64,000 nt of DNA. Source: Xiphophorus maculatus. Taxonomy: Eukaryota; Chordata; Actinopteri; Cyprinodontiformes; Poeciliidae. The position numbers and the translations under genes were made by a program. Shown one piece after another: positions 1 to 19,926 of the stretch. The notes under the pieces are model-generated. The model worked only from the letters and a program-made list of their open reading frames with translations, searched no databases and was not told where the DNA came from. The stretch is from contig NC_036453.1 of NCBI RefSeq assembly GCF_002775205.1, positions 8,395,103 through 8,459,102 of the forward strand. The letters are read 5' to 3'. Position 1 is the first letter of the stretch, and every line of letters starts with the position of its first letter.

Positions 1-1779
1 ATGTTCTTATTAAATGAATGGTTGAATTGACTAAAACTTTGAATTGATTGTAATTTGAGGTTTTTCTAAACAGAAATCACATTGTTCAATTTGTGTGCAT
101 AAGAAAAAAAACACACTTACTGATTCCAATATCCTCTCAACTTAATGTCATACCAGATTATATCAGGTACAGCAGAATGAAATAGTTTTAGTTTTCTGTG
201 ATTAGCATAATCCATAGCATCAGTTTTTATTTTTTAACATTATTTTAGGTTCAAATTCTGACACTAAGTCCCTCATTTGTTGCTCTTTAAAATCTCGCGT
301 GCGCCTTTTTGTCACAGAATAACATCTGAATGTCGGATTTACTTAATGAAGTCATTTTTTCCAGGGGTCACAGGAGCGTTTCTGACTCAGTTGTACCTGT
401 CTGGTTTTTATCTTATCTCATTCTGTAACCTCTGCTGTGCGTGACCTCTGACCGACTGGATAACCGGCGGCCATCATCCAAAGTCTGCAGCCCTGGACTT
501 TAAATCCCAGCAGGAGATCATGGTTTAACTGATTTTCATGTTTTTAACGTTTTTGCATAAAGTCATTTTTCACAGCAGCATCTGCAGCCTTGAATGTGTC
601 TAAAAGAGGCAAAGAGCCGCTGTTAAAACTCAACAAACATCAATATAAAGGAAGTTTATAAACTGAAATATCATAAATATTCAAGTTGAAGTTGAATATT
701 TATGATTCTAATGCTTCAGATTATCCGTTGCATTCAGTGAGGATCTGATAGTATGACGCTTTCACTGTATTGAAATATTTTAAAACAAAATGAATATAGC
801 ATGATATTTTTTATTTGAAACAGAAAAGTAACTTATATTAAAATAATATAAAATTGGTTATGTGTTAATATTAAAATTAAAGTCTTTGACCAGGAGCCAT
901 TTATGCTGCTAGCGCTAGGCTAGCACGTTAGCTTTACTTATATTTACCCAGAATGCCCTGCTCTGTAGTCCACTTCCTGCTTTTGGAGCAGTTTCCGGTC
1001 CGCTTGGCGTTCACATTCAAACTGAACCCAGACCAAGGTTTAGAGGACCAGAGGTCAGAGGTCGATTAGAGTTCACACCTCACCAACTGGACTTTGACTA
1101 GGCAGACAGAGCGGAGTCGGGTTAAGGCTGAAGGGGTCTGAATGATAAAATCCTTTATTGATTTAGAATAACTGACTCTTCCTCTGGAAGTTTCCCGTTG
1201 CTTTAAATGCTCGGTGTTCTTGTTTCTAGCTCCCCCTGCTGTTCAGCCTGTGATTAGCAGATAAAGCTACAGAAACGTTTGGTGTTCTGATCAGCATGCA
1301 GACGTTTCATATATATTCACAATTTAAATAAATGATTTTCATTCATCAAAATCAAACTAAACACCAAGCCTGTAATAATAACGCCTTATTCTGGATGATT
1401 GACGTTTTTGTAATTAATATTGTTAATAATAACGATAATATTGTTGTTTTGAGATCATTTTCCAGTAATATATTGGTAATAATGGCGTAATAATAGAGCA
1501 AAAACAGACTCTCACAGATCAACAAACTTTAATTTCTAATGAACATTTAACTCTGGAACTCAAATACATTTTAAATATCTAAAATAAATAAAACAGAATC
1601 AATAAATAAAATGAATTATGAAAATTATCCCTAAAAAACACTAAACCGAAAACTTTATCATCCAGTTTTTGGTAGGAAGAGAAAAACAATAAATCATAGA
1701 ATTGGAAGTTATTGATATGACTTTAATTTAGTGATGTGATGAGTTGATTTAACGATGGTTGTGGCCGGCGTCCCTGCAG
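1..1779. other. Intronic sequence upstream of the first visible PGRMC exon
   Basis: AT-rich sequence with no convincing coding exon. It ends in a clear splice acceptor (…tccctgcag) at 1779, so it is read as part of the intron between the off-window first exon and the exon at 1780. PGRMC first exons encode the N-terminal membrane anchor and are usually GC-rich; nothing like that is visible here. Confidence 0.6.
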
Positions 1780-2969
1780 ACGGGCCGTACGGCGTGTTCG
1801 CCGGCAGAGACGCCTCCAGAGGCCTGGCCACCTTCTGCCTGGACAGAGACGCCCTGAAGCCGGAGTACGACGACCTGTCGGACCTGAACGCCATGCAGCA
1901 GGAGAGCCTGGCCGAGTGGGAGACGCAGTTCACCAGTCGGTTTCCTTTCTACTCATCCATTTTCTGTTTCTGATCATTTTGGAAAAACACCTGATTGGTT
2001 GTGAGGTTTTAGTGATCAGAACCAAGCGGCTTTCAGGTTCACCTGATCCAGATGTCCTGCTCACATTATCAATAAAATAATCAGATTTCACATTTCAGAT
2101 TTATTCGTGTCCCAAATTGGGCAACAAAACATACCAAAAGGACATGTAATACAAATCCATACGTAATGTGAAGAGTGCAGCAGGTGTTTCTTTATCACTA
2201 GACCAGGTGCAATCCCCCCACCTGGTCCGGCAGTAAGATGAGACATTGCTGCAGGAACAAAGGAGAGCTTCGACCTGCTGCTTTTTCTACTAGGAGTCTG
2301 AGTCTGTAAAGGATGAGAAGCATCAGCAATAATGGCTTTAGTTTTCCTCATGATTAGTTTTCTACACTGTTCTGTTAGTGATTATTGATCAACTCCTAAG
2401 ATCTTATTGCTAGTATGTTTTAATCTGCTAAGGGAGTTTTTTAAAAACACATAATCAACACGTGTTTTAATCTTTCTGCTTCAGACTGAACCTTTTTAGT
2501 TGTTCCTAACTCCTGATTGATCCTAACTGGGACTGAAGATAATTATTGTTTTAGTTATTGATTAATCGATTAATCAGATCAAATAAACGGGCATATCTGC
2601 ATTTAGCTGCTTAAACCTTTTTCAGACATTATATTTACTGTTATTGCATTTTAGGCAATAAAATATTTATTTTCTTTAAGAGAGGAATCAAGTTATTTAT
2701 TTGCATCTTTTAATGGTTTAATACATTAAAAAACTAAAGCAGCTAAATGAAAAGTTAGCCCATTTTTATCATGTTAATCAGAATCACTGGAATAATCTGT
2801 GACTCAGCCGAAGATTATTTCAGTTTCCACTGGAAAAACCTTTAAATCCTGAAACCTGATGGGTTCTGTTGCAGTGAAATACGATTACATCGGGAAACTG
2901 CTGAAACTGGGAGAAGAACCGAGCGAATACACGGACGAAGAGGAGGGAAAGGACAAGAAGAGCGACTAG
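1780..2969 (+). CDS. pgrmc1: Membrane-associated progesterone receptor component (PGRMC1/2 family), last two coding exons, 5' partial
   Basis: Two coding exons are visible: 1780-1935 and 2875-2969, with stop TAG at 2967-2969. The first encodes the conserved cytochrome b5-like haem-binding core ([20 protein letters not shown], then YDDLSDLNA). The second encodes [21 protein letters not shown] and a lysine-rich acidic tail. Both junctions have AG/GT signals and matching phase (…ACC A | TG AAA…). The family binds haem at ER and other membranes and acts with cytochrome P450 enzymes. The exon with the N-terminal membrane segment lies left of the window. Linkage to pgk1 and cox7b, X-linked in human like PGRMC1, favours pgrmc1, but the YDYIGKLL…EPSEYTDEE tail also recalls PGRMC2. 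The family is sure; the paralogue is not. Confidence 0.86.
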
Positions 2970-3719
2970 GGGACGAAGAGGAGACTGGCCTTACCGTTTG
3001 TAGCACCTTCGCTCTGAGCTTCAGGACTTTCTGAGAAAACATTTCCATTTCCTTCAGCTTTGGACCAATCACTGATCTCCATTTCTTCGGGCCGTTAACG
3101 GTGAAGCGCCGTGTTTCTGCTCAGATCGTCTCGTTGTAATCGGTTTCATCTGAACTCAAACTCGGCTGAATTGGTGAAAATAAAAATGTGTCAGAAGCTG
3201 CTTGGACTCTTTCTGATGAAAACCTTTTAAAGACGATAAATTAGCATAATTATTGCATATTAAATGTTAAGGAAGCTGCATGTAGACGGAGTTACAAACA
3301 ACTGATCTGGACTGTTTTGTACATAATCGATTCCCAACCTGAACAGAAACGGTTCATTCAGATTTCTGCTGTTTTCTCTGCTTTTACATTGAGAGACATT
3401 TTCAACTTTTTGCTTCTTTTTTATGTTTAAGATGAAATATAATCATTTGAAGACTTGTAATGACACTATGCTCTGAAACTACAGTTGTAATAAACTGCTT
3501 CTGTTTTTATTATTTTAGCACTAAATCAGGATCTGATCTTTACATTTATTCTGGTTACTAAAATGATCTTCTGATGGTTTTAAGCTCAAACTCATTTAAA
3601 GTTTATTTTTCTGTTTTGCTCTTGTTTTACGCATTTAATTTGTTATAAAATGAAGCAATATTTTCCTGTATGTATGCATTGGGTCTCACAGACATAATCT
3701 CTGAATCATATTTTGATTT

Positions 3720-3725
3720 AATAAA
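3720..3725 (+). terminator. Poly(A) signal AATAAA of the PGRMC gene
   Basis: Canonical AATAAA about 750 bases after the stop codon, followed by a T/G-rich stretch. An earlier AATAAA near 3489 may be a proximal alternative. The sequence between stop and signal has no open frame of note and is read as 3' UTR. Confidence 0.6.
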
Positions 3726-4360
3726 GAAAAGTTTAAAATGACCAGCTGGGTGACTTTTGTTTCAGTTTCTTAAAGTTAAACATTTACAAATTAAGTATTT
3801 TTTTTTTTGTTGAGCAGATATTAAAGCGGATAAAAACACCAGCGATCAGCCTGAAACCTGGAGTAGTGATGACCTCTGACCTGACCCTTCACAACCACAT
3901 AAAGACGGTCACAAAGTCGGTCTTCTATCAGCTGAAGAACATCTAGAGCATTAATGCCGTCAGGGGAGGCAGATATATCACCTGCCATCATGGAAAAATA
4001 TAAAATGATAAAATAATTTATATTGCTATTTTCACCCTGTAGTTTGTACTATAAAGTATTTTTCATTTAGCTTAATCAATTCTGATTATTTTTTCTTCAA
4101 AATCGCTGAGTTTTCACATTCCCATTTAAATGTTCGGAAGCAGTTTTTCCCTTTGATGTGGAGCAAAGACAAAATGAATAATATCTACATGTCCAGGTTT
4201 GGTGGAGTTATTCTACGGCGGCTATGCATGACGTAAATGAATATGTCAGGCTTTTATTAAATTTCGCATGCTCAGAATTTCCTTATGTAAACAATAACAT
4301 GCAGGGGATCTATGTTTGTAAACATGATTATGATTAAGTCAGAGCCTCATGCGTTTATCT

Positions 4361-4700
4361 TCAGTCGCTTTGATTCCTGCAGCAGCGTCTGTCCAACAAA
4401 TCAATCCTCCAGCTGCAGCTGATCCAGAACGCTGCTGCTGGAGTTCTGACCAGAACCAGGAGGATAGAGACATAAACCCAGTTCTCCAGAACCTCCACTG
4501 GCTCCCTGTAGCTCAGAGGATAAACTTTAAATCCTGTTAGTTTATAAACCACTGAACGGATCAGAACCACAACACATTAAAGATCTGCTGCTGCTGCTGG
4601 ATCAACCTTCCAGACCCATCAGGTTCTGGTTCTGGTTCTGCATCAGAAACACTGAGATCCTTTAAATCCAGACTAAAAGCAGCTGGTTAGAGTTTTACTT
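4361..4700 (+). mobile_element. L2/Maui-type LINE 3' fragment
   Basis: The translated top strand resembles the end of an L2-type reverse transcriptase ORF (LQQRLSNKSILQLQLIQNAA, then TRTRR) with stops and frame breaks. A run of TTCTGG repeats and a phrase equivalent to 'phrase-by-phrase' L2 sequence near 54.1-54.55 kb follow, so the two are related copies in opposite orientation. It is 5'-truncated and inactive. The rest of the 3.74-6.0 kb intergenic stretch shows nothing else coding. Confidence 0.65.
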
Positions 4701-5099
4701 GAAACGTAATCAATAATCAATTTAACGATGGAACTCGACTTAATGTCCCGATTGATTGTTGATTCTGTTTCATGACTTTGTGTTTCTATGATGTAAAGAA
4801 AAGCTGCTGAAACTTTCTGTACAGATCAAATTGGATTTGATTTAGTTTAATACTTTTTATGATCATCAGTTAATTTAACTTTATAAAAATAATTTTAAAC
4901 TGTAAATCTAAATTGTTTAGTATCAAATATATTTAGAACAAAATTAATACTGAATGTTTTTCATTTTTTACATCATGTTTGTTGTATTTTATTGTGATTT
5001 TATGGGACAAAACAAAGAAGAGAATATTTATGAAGTGAATAGTAAGAAAGGAAAAAGGTTTTTCAATTTGTTTTAAATGTCTTTGTATTTTTCTGGTGG

Positions 5100-5450
5100 T
5101 CAAACTTTGATGCTCTGGGTCATGCAGAGTGAAGTTTGGTCAGATTGGATGGAGCAGGACTTTTCAAGCCTCACTGCAGATTCTCCATTAGATTTTAGTC
5201 TGGACTTTGACTGGGCCATTTGAAGACATGGCTATTTTTGGTTTGGATCGGCTCTGACTGATTCTGCTGCTGGAAGGAGAAACTTCAACATGCCTTCCAG
5301 AAAGGGCCAGTCTGTAGCTCTATGATGTAGCAACGCATCCCCACAGCATGATGCTGCCACTACCATGTTCCACCACTGAGATGGCATGCAGAAAGTTTCT
5401 GACACATCTAGGCCAAACAGCTGTAGTTTAATGTTTGCTGTGTTCCCTAT
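5100..5450 (-). mobile_element. Degenerate Tc1/mariner transposase remnant
   Basis: On the bottom strand the sequence resembles fish Tc1 transposase around the GGGSIMLWGC-like region (here decayed, near 5340-5370) and, after frame breaks, the [12 protein letters not shown]-like region around 5170-5220. It has stops and shifts, and no terminal repeats were identified. It is a dead fossil fragment. Confidence 0.6.
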
Positions 5451-6017
5451 GCTGCTCAAATCAAACTGCAGATAATAGTTTTTAATCGTTCTTTTCTGGA
5501 AACTGAAGTAGTTTCCGGAAAATGACTCATAGTTTTCCTGTAAGCAGATTCTCTGCTTACTTTTAAATGTTGAGACAGTTCTTTAAGGTAAAAAGTCAAC
5601 AGACAGAGGCAACATGCTGGACAGGTGAGAGAATTGACTGCATTAAAAGCAGTAAAATATATATGCATTTCAGTTAATTCATAAATGCCTTAAAAATCAG
5701 TTTTTCCTCATGCTACAAATTAGAATATCAAACATTTTATCTTTGTTTGTCTTACATTCGTAATTCAACTTATTTAGAGGGTTCTAATTAATGTGTTGGA
5801 TCCTCTAAAAGTGAGCAGGTCTAAAGTTATAAAATAAAAACTTCAGAATATTTTTACTGGACTGAACAACAGAACGTGAAGTATAGATGTTACAGTAACA
5901 TATCGATATTTGTAGCATATCTTCACATACCGCTAGAAGTTTAAATGTTCTCATCTCGGGCAATTTAAGGCCACAGCAAAAACTATTTCTGGTGTATTAT
6001 AGAATAAAAAAGGTAAG

Positions 6018-6127
6018 TGTCAGAAGTGGGATTCGAACCCACGCCTCCATTCGGAGACCAGAAGTCCCGTTGATACGGAAGGTTTGATCCTTGAGTCTGG
6101 CGCCTTAGACCACTCGGCCATCCTGAC
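6018..6127 (-). tRNA. tRNA-Leu (anticodon CAA) with a 26-nt intron
   Basis: Bottom-strand gene of 110 nt. The acceptor stem GTCAGGA/TTCTGAC pairs along seven bases, with discriminator A. Box A (TGGCCGAGTGG) and box B (GGTTCGAATCC) are consensus, and there is a long class II variable arm. Anticodon CAA is the complement of 6091-6093. A 26-nt intron at 6064-6089 interrupts the anticodon loop one base 3' of the anticodon, as in other vertebrate tRNA-Leu(CAA) genes. A T6 RNA polymerase III terminator follows (complement of 6006-6011). It looks intact and functional. It lies about 480 bp upstream of cox7b on the opposite strand. Confidence 0.97.
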
Positions 6128-6534
6128 ACAGTCACATTGTAGAAATTTTACTATATATTTAATCCGTCTCACAGACTTAAGTGTTTTGATTTTGTATATA
6201 AAGGATTATTCCATTATGATGTGTATGTGGAAAATGACGTACATGTGTTTAGTTAGGTGTAGGGCGTACAATACTTTTAACGGTTAGTTTTTCTGTACGC
6301 ATGCGTATTGTAAAAGTCCCAGTCATGCGGCATTGAAGTAACCAGCTCGAACGGAAATATTTTAAAAAACAGAACAAAAGTTTTTGTACATGCCGTTTAA
6401 TTGTGATTGTTTTATTCATTTTAGCTCATTGAGTTATTACAGGGATGGTATTTAACATATACTTATTTAAGTTGTAGACTATACAGTTTTAGAACTCATT
6501 CATGTGTTAAAACTACGGTACGTGAACGCCTCAG

Positions 6535-6568
6535 CTTCCGGTATATCTGCCTCTGACGGCCATATTGG
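6535..6568 (+). promoter_or_regulatory. cox7b core promoter motifs: ETS/GABP and YY1 sites
   Basis: CTTCCGG at 6535-6541 is a GABP/NRF-2-type ETS site in reverse orientation. CGGCCATATTGG at 6557-6568 matches the YY1 consensus. They lie 40-73 bp upstream of the cox7b ATG with no TATA box. This combination is well known for nuclear genes of cytochrome c oxidase subunits, so they probably mark the start region. The assignment is by motif only. Confidence 0.6.
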
Positions 6569-6607
6569 ACTTTTTCAAGGGTATTTGAAGACGCTAAGCC
6601 AGACGAC

Positions 6608-8979
6608 ATGTACCGGTTTGCGAAGACTGTAGCTATCCTCGGAGGTAAGGAGACCGCTTTCCTTTGTAATTTATATCCTATTTTATGTTATTAGATCAAA
6701 GATCAGTCTATTATCAATCAACAGAAGGGAGTAATAAGGTTTTTGGTTGTTTGACCGCCTGCCGTTAGCTAGCCACTAATAGCATGCCCTATGGAATCCT
6801 GATGCATTCACACATTATGTGTTTTTATGTGTTTTACTGCACATAAGCCCGGGGTTCTGGTAATTCAAATACGCAACTTACATTGGTGAACACAGTACGG
6901 TGTACTAAGTGTTGTCCAGCTCGGTGTAATTAAGATTACAGTTAGTTTGAAAATGTTAGTGTCATAAAACACAAGCATTGTTGTTCCTGCGAAGTCAATC
7001 AGGACGGAAAAGCTCACAATAATTTTTCTTAAACACGTTAAAATCTACTGTAAAATAAACAATTGATTTCAGAAGTGGGTTTGTAGTTTCTTACAGGACT
7101 GCACTTCAACTTTTACAAATGAAAAATGTTTCCAAGAAATATAAATGCTATCATTTTCAGGAAAAACTTTTGGATGACAGTCTTTCACACCAAAACGGCC
7201 TTTTACTAGTTATACAAACTTATTTTAAATCCGTGGTTTATTCTTGTTTTATTTGCAGAGTCCAGGTTATCTTTGTCTCATTTGTATTTCATGTGTTTTT
7301 TTTATCTAGATGCATATAATGTTCTACATTGCTCATTTGAATCTCTATAAAAGGTTATTCTGCTCGTTCAAACTCTAAAAATCTTGTACCTCTATAATAT
7401 GTTCCTTTTCATTTGAAGACGAGTTAAACCTATGAAACTTTTTAAAGTAAAGTGAGTTATTATTTTAGTTTTATTGTTGAAGTAACCAGATTGACTTTTT
7501 TTATCCATAAATAACGTTGATGTTGACATTGTGATTGGAGTTGGGCGAACGCTCCTCAGACTGTCTGCTTGTGGTTTCTGGAAAACGTATTCTCCATCAG
7601 TTTTTAATTTTGCAAAGCTTCATTCTGATTGAGACTTCTATTTCTGCTTTTACACGTTTATAATTAATGGTAATTTATTGTCCATGACACCCACCTGATC
7701 TCTTTATTTCTTTAGTTGATGATGCGTAGCCTCCAGGATTAAACCCAGGCGGTGTCTCTCTGTCTCTCTGTCTCTCTGCAGGCCGGGCCGGGCGGCAGCT
7801 GAGGCATGGATCCACCGCGCCTCAGGACTTCCACTCCAAGTACGGCATGGGAGTTCTGGTCAGTGGCTCCGTCTTCTGCACCGCCGTCTGGGCATATGTA
7901 AGTAACAACAGAAGCTTTTATTAAAATATGCAAATCAGACAGATTCTGATTGATCCTCTGAATAAATGAATGTTGGATATCAATTTAAGGGAATAAAAAC
8001 TGGAGAAAGTTTAAAGACAGTAAGAAAGCAAAAGCCTTAGTTTGGAAAAAATGTGATTAGTTTTGATCTGCATTTTACCCAAATGTTTTGTGGAATTGTC
8101 TTTATGTAATTTTTGGTGATGATGATTTTACTGTCACCTATTGACATCAACTCTTCCCTCAAACAGAGGAAATATTTTACTGAGTTCATAAATCTGCAGA
8201 TACTGAAAAATGTGGATTTATTATTAAAAATGTAGATTTCTTGTTTTGAAGAAACTTATGGAAAATGTTTTAACCTTCACTGCATACATTTTCTCCTTAT
8301 AAAATAATACAAACCGTCAGTCATACATTATTTCAAAGTGACAGTTTTAGGATTTTATTTATTTTTTCTGATGGTATAATATTCAAGTATTCATGCTAGA
8401 GGCCACAACACCAACGTCACCTGCACAACACGCTTTCCGTTGTTAATTTTGACTGCTAGAGGGCAGCAAAAGGTTGTTTTCTATCATACATTACATGAAA
8501 TTATGGCAAAACACTTGTCATTCAATAAAAAAAGAAGAGAAAAACTGGATTTTATTTTGCATTGAATGTAAATCAAAGGTCTGCATGGTGCCATGTTGAG
8601 CTCAACCTTTCGATTGTTCTGCTTTACGTGTGTCATGTCTGTTATTTCTTTTATAACTTTTATCTTTAAAGCATACAAATGAAGGTGAAACATTATTTAT
8701 CCTGGACATCAACACAGGTCCCAAAATTTACCTGGAAAATTACAAAATGATCCCAGTCAATGATCTGAAATCTGAAATGTGTTTAAATCTTTGGTCTGAA
8801 GACATAAAACATTTTAAAACCTGAAGCCTGAGCTGATTGTCAGACTTTATTCCATCTGGTGTTAGTTTAGTGACCTTTTGTTACTGGTGGCTGTGCAGGT
8901 TCTGACCCAGACGGGAATCGTGTGGAACGTGTCTCCAGTCAAGAGAATGACGCCCAAACCGTGGAGAGACGCAGAGTGA
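6608..8979 (+). CDS. cox7b: Cytochrome c oxidase subunit 7B, mitochondrial (COX7B)
   Basis: Three coding exons at 6608-6644, 7782-7897 and 8899-8979 give 77 residues plus stop, close to the usual ~80. The first is a basic mitochondrial presequence (MYRFAKTVAILGG). The second carries DFHSKYGMGVLVSGSVFC and begins the single membrane helix. The third gives TQTGIVWNVSPVKRMTPKPW, the family's conserved C-terminus. All junctions are GT/AG and phases agree. The product is a small nuclear-encoded subunit of respiratory complex IV in the inner mitochondrial membrane. The ATG at 6608 is the first in frame and gives a normal targeting peptide. It sits between PGRMC and pgk1; in human, COX7B and PGK1 are also neighbours. 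Confidence 0.95.
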
Positions 8980-9058
8980 AGAGCAGCAAGCGTCTGGATG
9001 GACACACATGATCTGTGTTCACATGGAAATTTCTCTTTATTCCAACAAACTTTGTTCA

Positions 9059-9168
9059 AATAAATTGATTCCACTTCTCTGCTGTTTGAAGGTTGTTTCC
9101 AGGAAAGAACAGAAATCTTCCTGCTTATATAAATGACTTGCAGTATATTTTCAACGTTCAGGAATAAA
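9059..9168 (+). terminator. cox7b poly(A) signals
   Basis: Two AATAAA hexamers, at 9059-9064 and 9163-9168, lie 80 and 184 bases after the stop codon. Either or both could define the 3' end of cox7b mRNA. Confidence 0.6.
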
Positions 9169-9189
9169 AATCTGTTAAAGAATATAACT

Positions 9190-9980
9190 CTGTTTTTATT
9201 TGTATTATTTTCCATTGGTTCTTTGGATACAAAGTCCTGCTGGAAACTGCTGAGATGTTTCTTATTAAACACATTTAATTCAACTGATTGATTAATATAA
9301 AGCAAAAACCTGCCAAAATAATTAGGAAGCCATCTAAAATATGCTGCAATGAGACTGACAGACGCAGTACTTGCTTTAATGTTTGTTTTTCTGCTTCAGT
9401 GTACCAGAGTTTAACTGGTAGCTGATATCAAAAAATGTAGTTTAATGGGTTAAAACTGGATTTATTTTATAAAACAAAAGCATTTTAAATGTAGAAATAC
9501 CAAGATGTAATGGCATTCATGATTTATCAAGTTTATTAACTGGTCGTATGTTTAAAATACTGCAACTCGCATAAGATAAAAATGTTTCTTAAGAATCTAC
9601 TTTAAAATGTATAAAATTGGGATTCCACTTATAAGTCACGGAAAACTTTATTTAAAGCTTATTTGTAAGATTTGTGCAATATTTATCGGTAAATCCTTGG
9701 TCAAAGCTGAATGATTATTTGCGAGGCATATTAATTTAATAATACATTTTAAACCAGACAAGTATGCAGTCGGAGGTTTATTCTAAAGCAAACCGGCCAC
9801 CGCTTCAACTCTTAAGAAAACTATCATATATATTATAATATTTAATTTACCTTTAGTATTTTTGAGTTAATCACATCAACACATGAAGATATGCAGTTTT
9901 TTTTTATTTATTTTATAAAGATCTGCTGGTACAGTTACCAGACACAACGAAGAATTCCGTCAGGAGACGTTCATCCCTCT
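9190..9980. other. cox7b-pgk1 intergenic spacer
   Basis: AT-rich sequence with no exon, RNA gene or complete repeat recognised. GC content rises only in the last 150 bases before pgk1. Confidence 0.5.
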
Positions 9981-9983
9981 AAT

Positions 9984-10023
9984 CCAATCAGAACACACCA
10001 GTTCTAACCGTATTCGCCAATCA
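9984..10023 (+). promoter_or_regulatory. Paired CCAAT boxes upstream of pgk1
   Basis: CCAATCA occurs at 9984-9990 and again at 10017-10023, 156-195 bp upstream of the pgk1 ATG, in sequence that becomes GC-richer toward the gene. Two CCAAT boxes in the same orientation 33 bp apart suit an NF-Y-driven housekeeping promoter. No TATA box is seen. Confidence 0.5.
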
Positions 10024-10178
10024 GACGCCGGGGGAGAGATTTGCCCCGCCTCCACGCTCTTCCTTTGCTCTGCTTTAAGGTCACCAGTGACATTCGGTAG
10101 CTAACTCGCCAGCAGCCGGGGGAAGCGGAGGAGAGCCAGTCAGGACGGTGAACGACAGAACCAACCGAACCAGCCAAC

Positions 10179-18566
<8,388 letters not shown>

Positions 18567-18859
18567 ACGCCTCACTGGAGAGAGAGGGAGTGTGTGTGAG
18601 TGTGTGTGTGTGTGTGTGTGAGAGGTGGAGATCTCCTGAAGCATCATCATGACCCCCGACCCCAACCTGCCGCCTGTCCCGCAGAGCGCCGACCTTTAAC
18701 CCTGATTACTTTCTAACTGCAGATGTTCTCGGCTGCGAAGCAGCAGTAAGGTTTCTCCTTCCTGAGGATCAGAGTTTACGGTTTCTGTAGAGCTTCTCTG
18801 TTAACGTGGCGATCATAGATGTGGCCAGCATAGATGTTACTTCCTGTCTGATCTGTTCT

Positions 18860-18865
18860 AATAAA
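18860..18865 (+). terminator. pgk1 poly(A) signal
   Basis: AATAAA 294 bases after the pgk1 stop codon. This is the first canonical hexamer downstream of the gene and is the likely 3' end signal. Confidence 0.65.
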
Positions 18866-18889
18866 ACCATCTATGTTTAAAAAATAAAT

Positions 18890-19815
18890 CAGCGAACAAG
18901 TCCTCATTGAGCGTCGGGGCCGTGCTAAGAAAATACAAGTCAGTCAAAATATTAGAGAATAAAGTCACATTACAACTTCTCAGAATATTTTGACTTTATT
19001 CTCGTAATTGTATTTCCTTGTATGGCAGCATTATTCCTCGGTAATAGTCTGTTGAAAAACTGAGTTTTGTCATCGCATTGTTTCCATTAAATAGTTAAAA
19101 TCACGTGAATGAGTTTGTTCAGGCGATAAATCATTAAAAACACGGAGCGCCAACATCATCGCACCACTTCCTGTTTTCTTCTTCATGGTTTCCAGCAGTA
19201 GTAACTTCCTGTTGGTGCTCATGTGGCTCGTGATGAAGAAATTCTTTCTACTGCAGTTTAGCATTATATACCAATTTTAATACAGCTGGAAAAAAAACAC
19301 TTCATCGTAGCATAAAAACATTTTATCTTTTTTTTTTTGCCCCAAAGCTTCCATCAAGCAAATTTATTTTAATAATTAAAATTTGTGCATTTATCTGGTC
19401 AATGGAAATGCAGCTAGTGATGACTTTAACTCGATGAGAACAAATCTTTTCTCATTAACCCGAACTAAAGCATAATTATAAAAGACGGTTTTAATTCTGT
19501 AATTCAAAATTGTCTAAACTTGCAAAAACGTTGTTGATGTTTAGTTTATTCATGCAGAACCTTTCAAAAGCATGAATTTATTTTGTTATTAATTTATTAT
19601 TTCATTTAAACGCAGAATGATTCATTTCTGTTGTTTGGGTAAAACTTAAAAACTTTTTTTTTTTAATACCGACGTGTAAATTGGGATTAGATGGAAATTA
19701 GCAGCTCATCTATAATCTGATGTATTTTTATGAAAATGCAACATAATGTGACATTTTCTCTCAAATCAAACAGAATAAATTGAGTAACAAACACAAAGTT
19801 GAAACAAATGAATAG
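18890..19815. other. Intergenic spacer between convergent pgk1 and lat2
   Basis: AT-rich sequence between two genes that converge on it. No exon, RNA gene or intact repeat was recognised. It is the likely place where the human-X-like block (pgk1 side) meets the human-7q11-like block (lat2-kctd7 side). Confidence 0.45.
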
Positions 19816-19816
19816 A

Positions 19817-19822
19817 TTTATT
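19817..19822 (-). terminator. lat2 poly(A) signal
   Basis: TTTATT on the top strand is AATAAA on the bottom strand, about 105 bases past the lat2 stop codon. It gives a short 3' UTR. Confidence 0.6.
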
Positions 19823-19926
19823 TGTTCACCGCTAGGGGGCAGCACCTGCTGGTGTATTTACAAACAGAACGTTGTAAATGAACCGGACGTTGCGTAATGA
19901 ACAGCTGCTATTTGCTCGTGATGCGT

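Noticed and set aside
6296-6307. TACGCATGCGTA palindrome as an NRF-1 site for cox7b
   Set aside because: Only the central GCATGCG fits; flanks deviate from the NRF-1 consensus and it lies 300 bp upstream.
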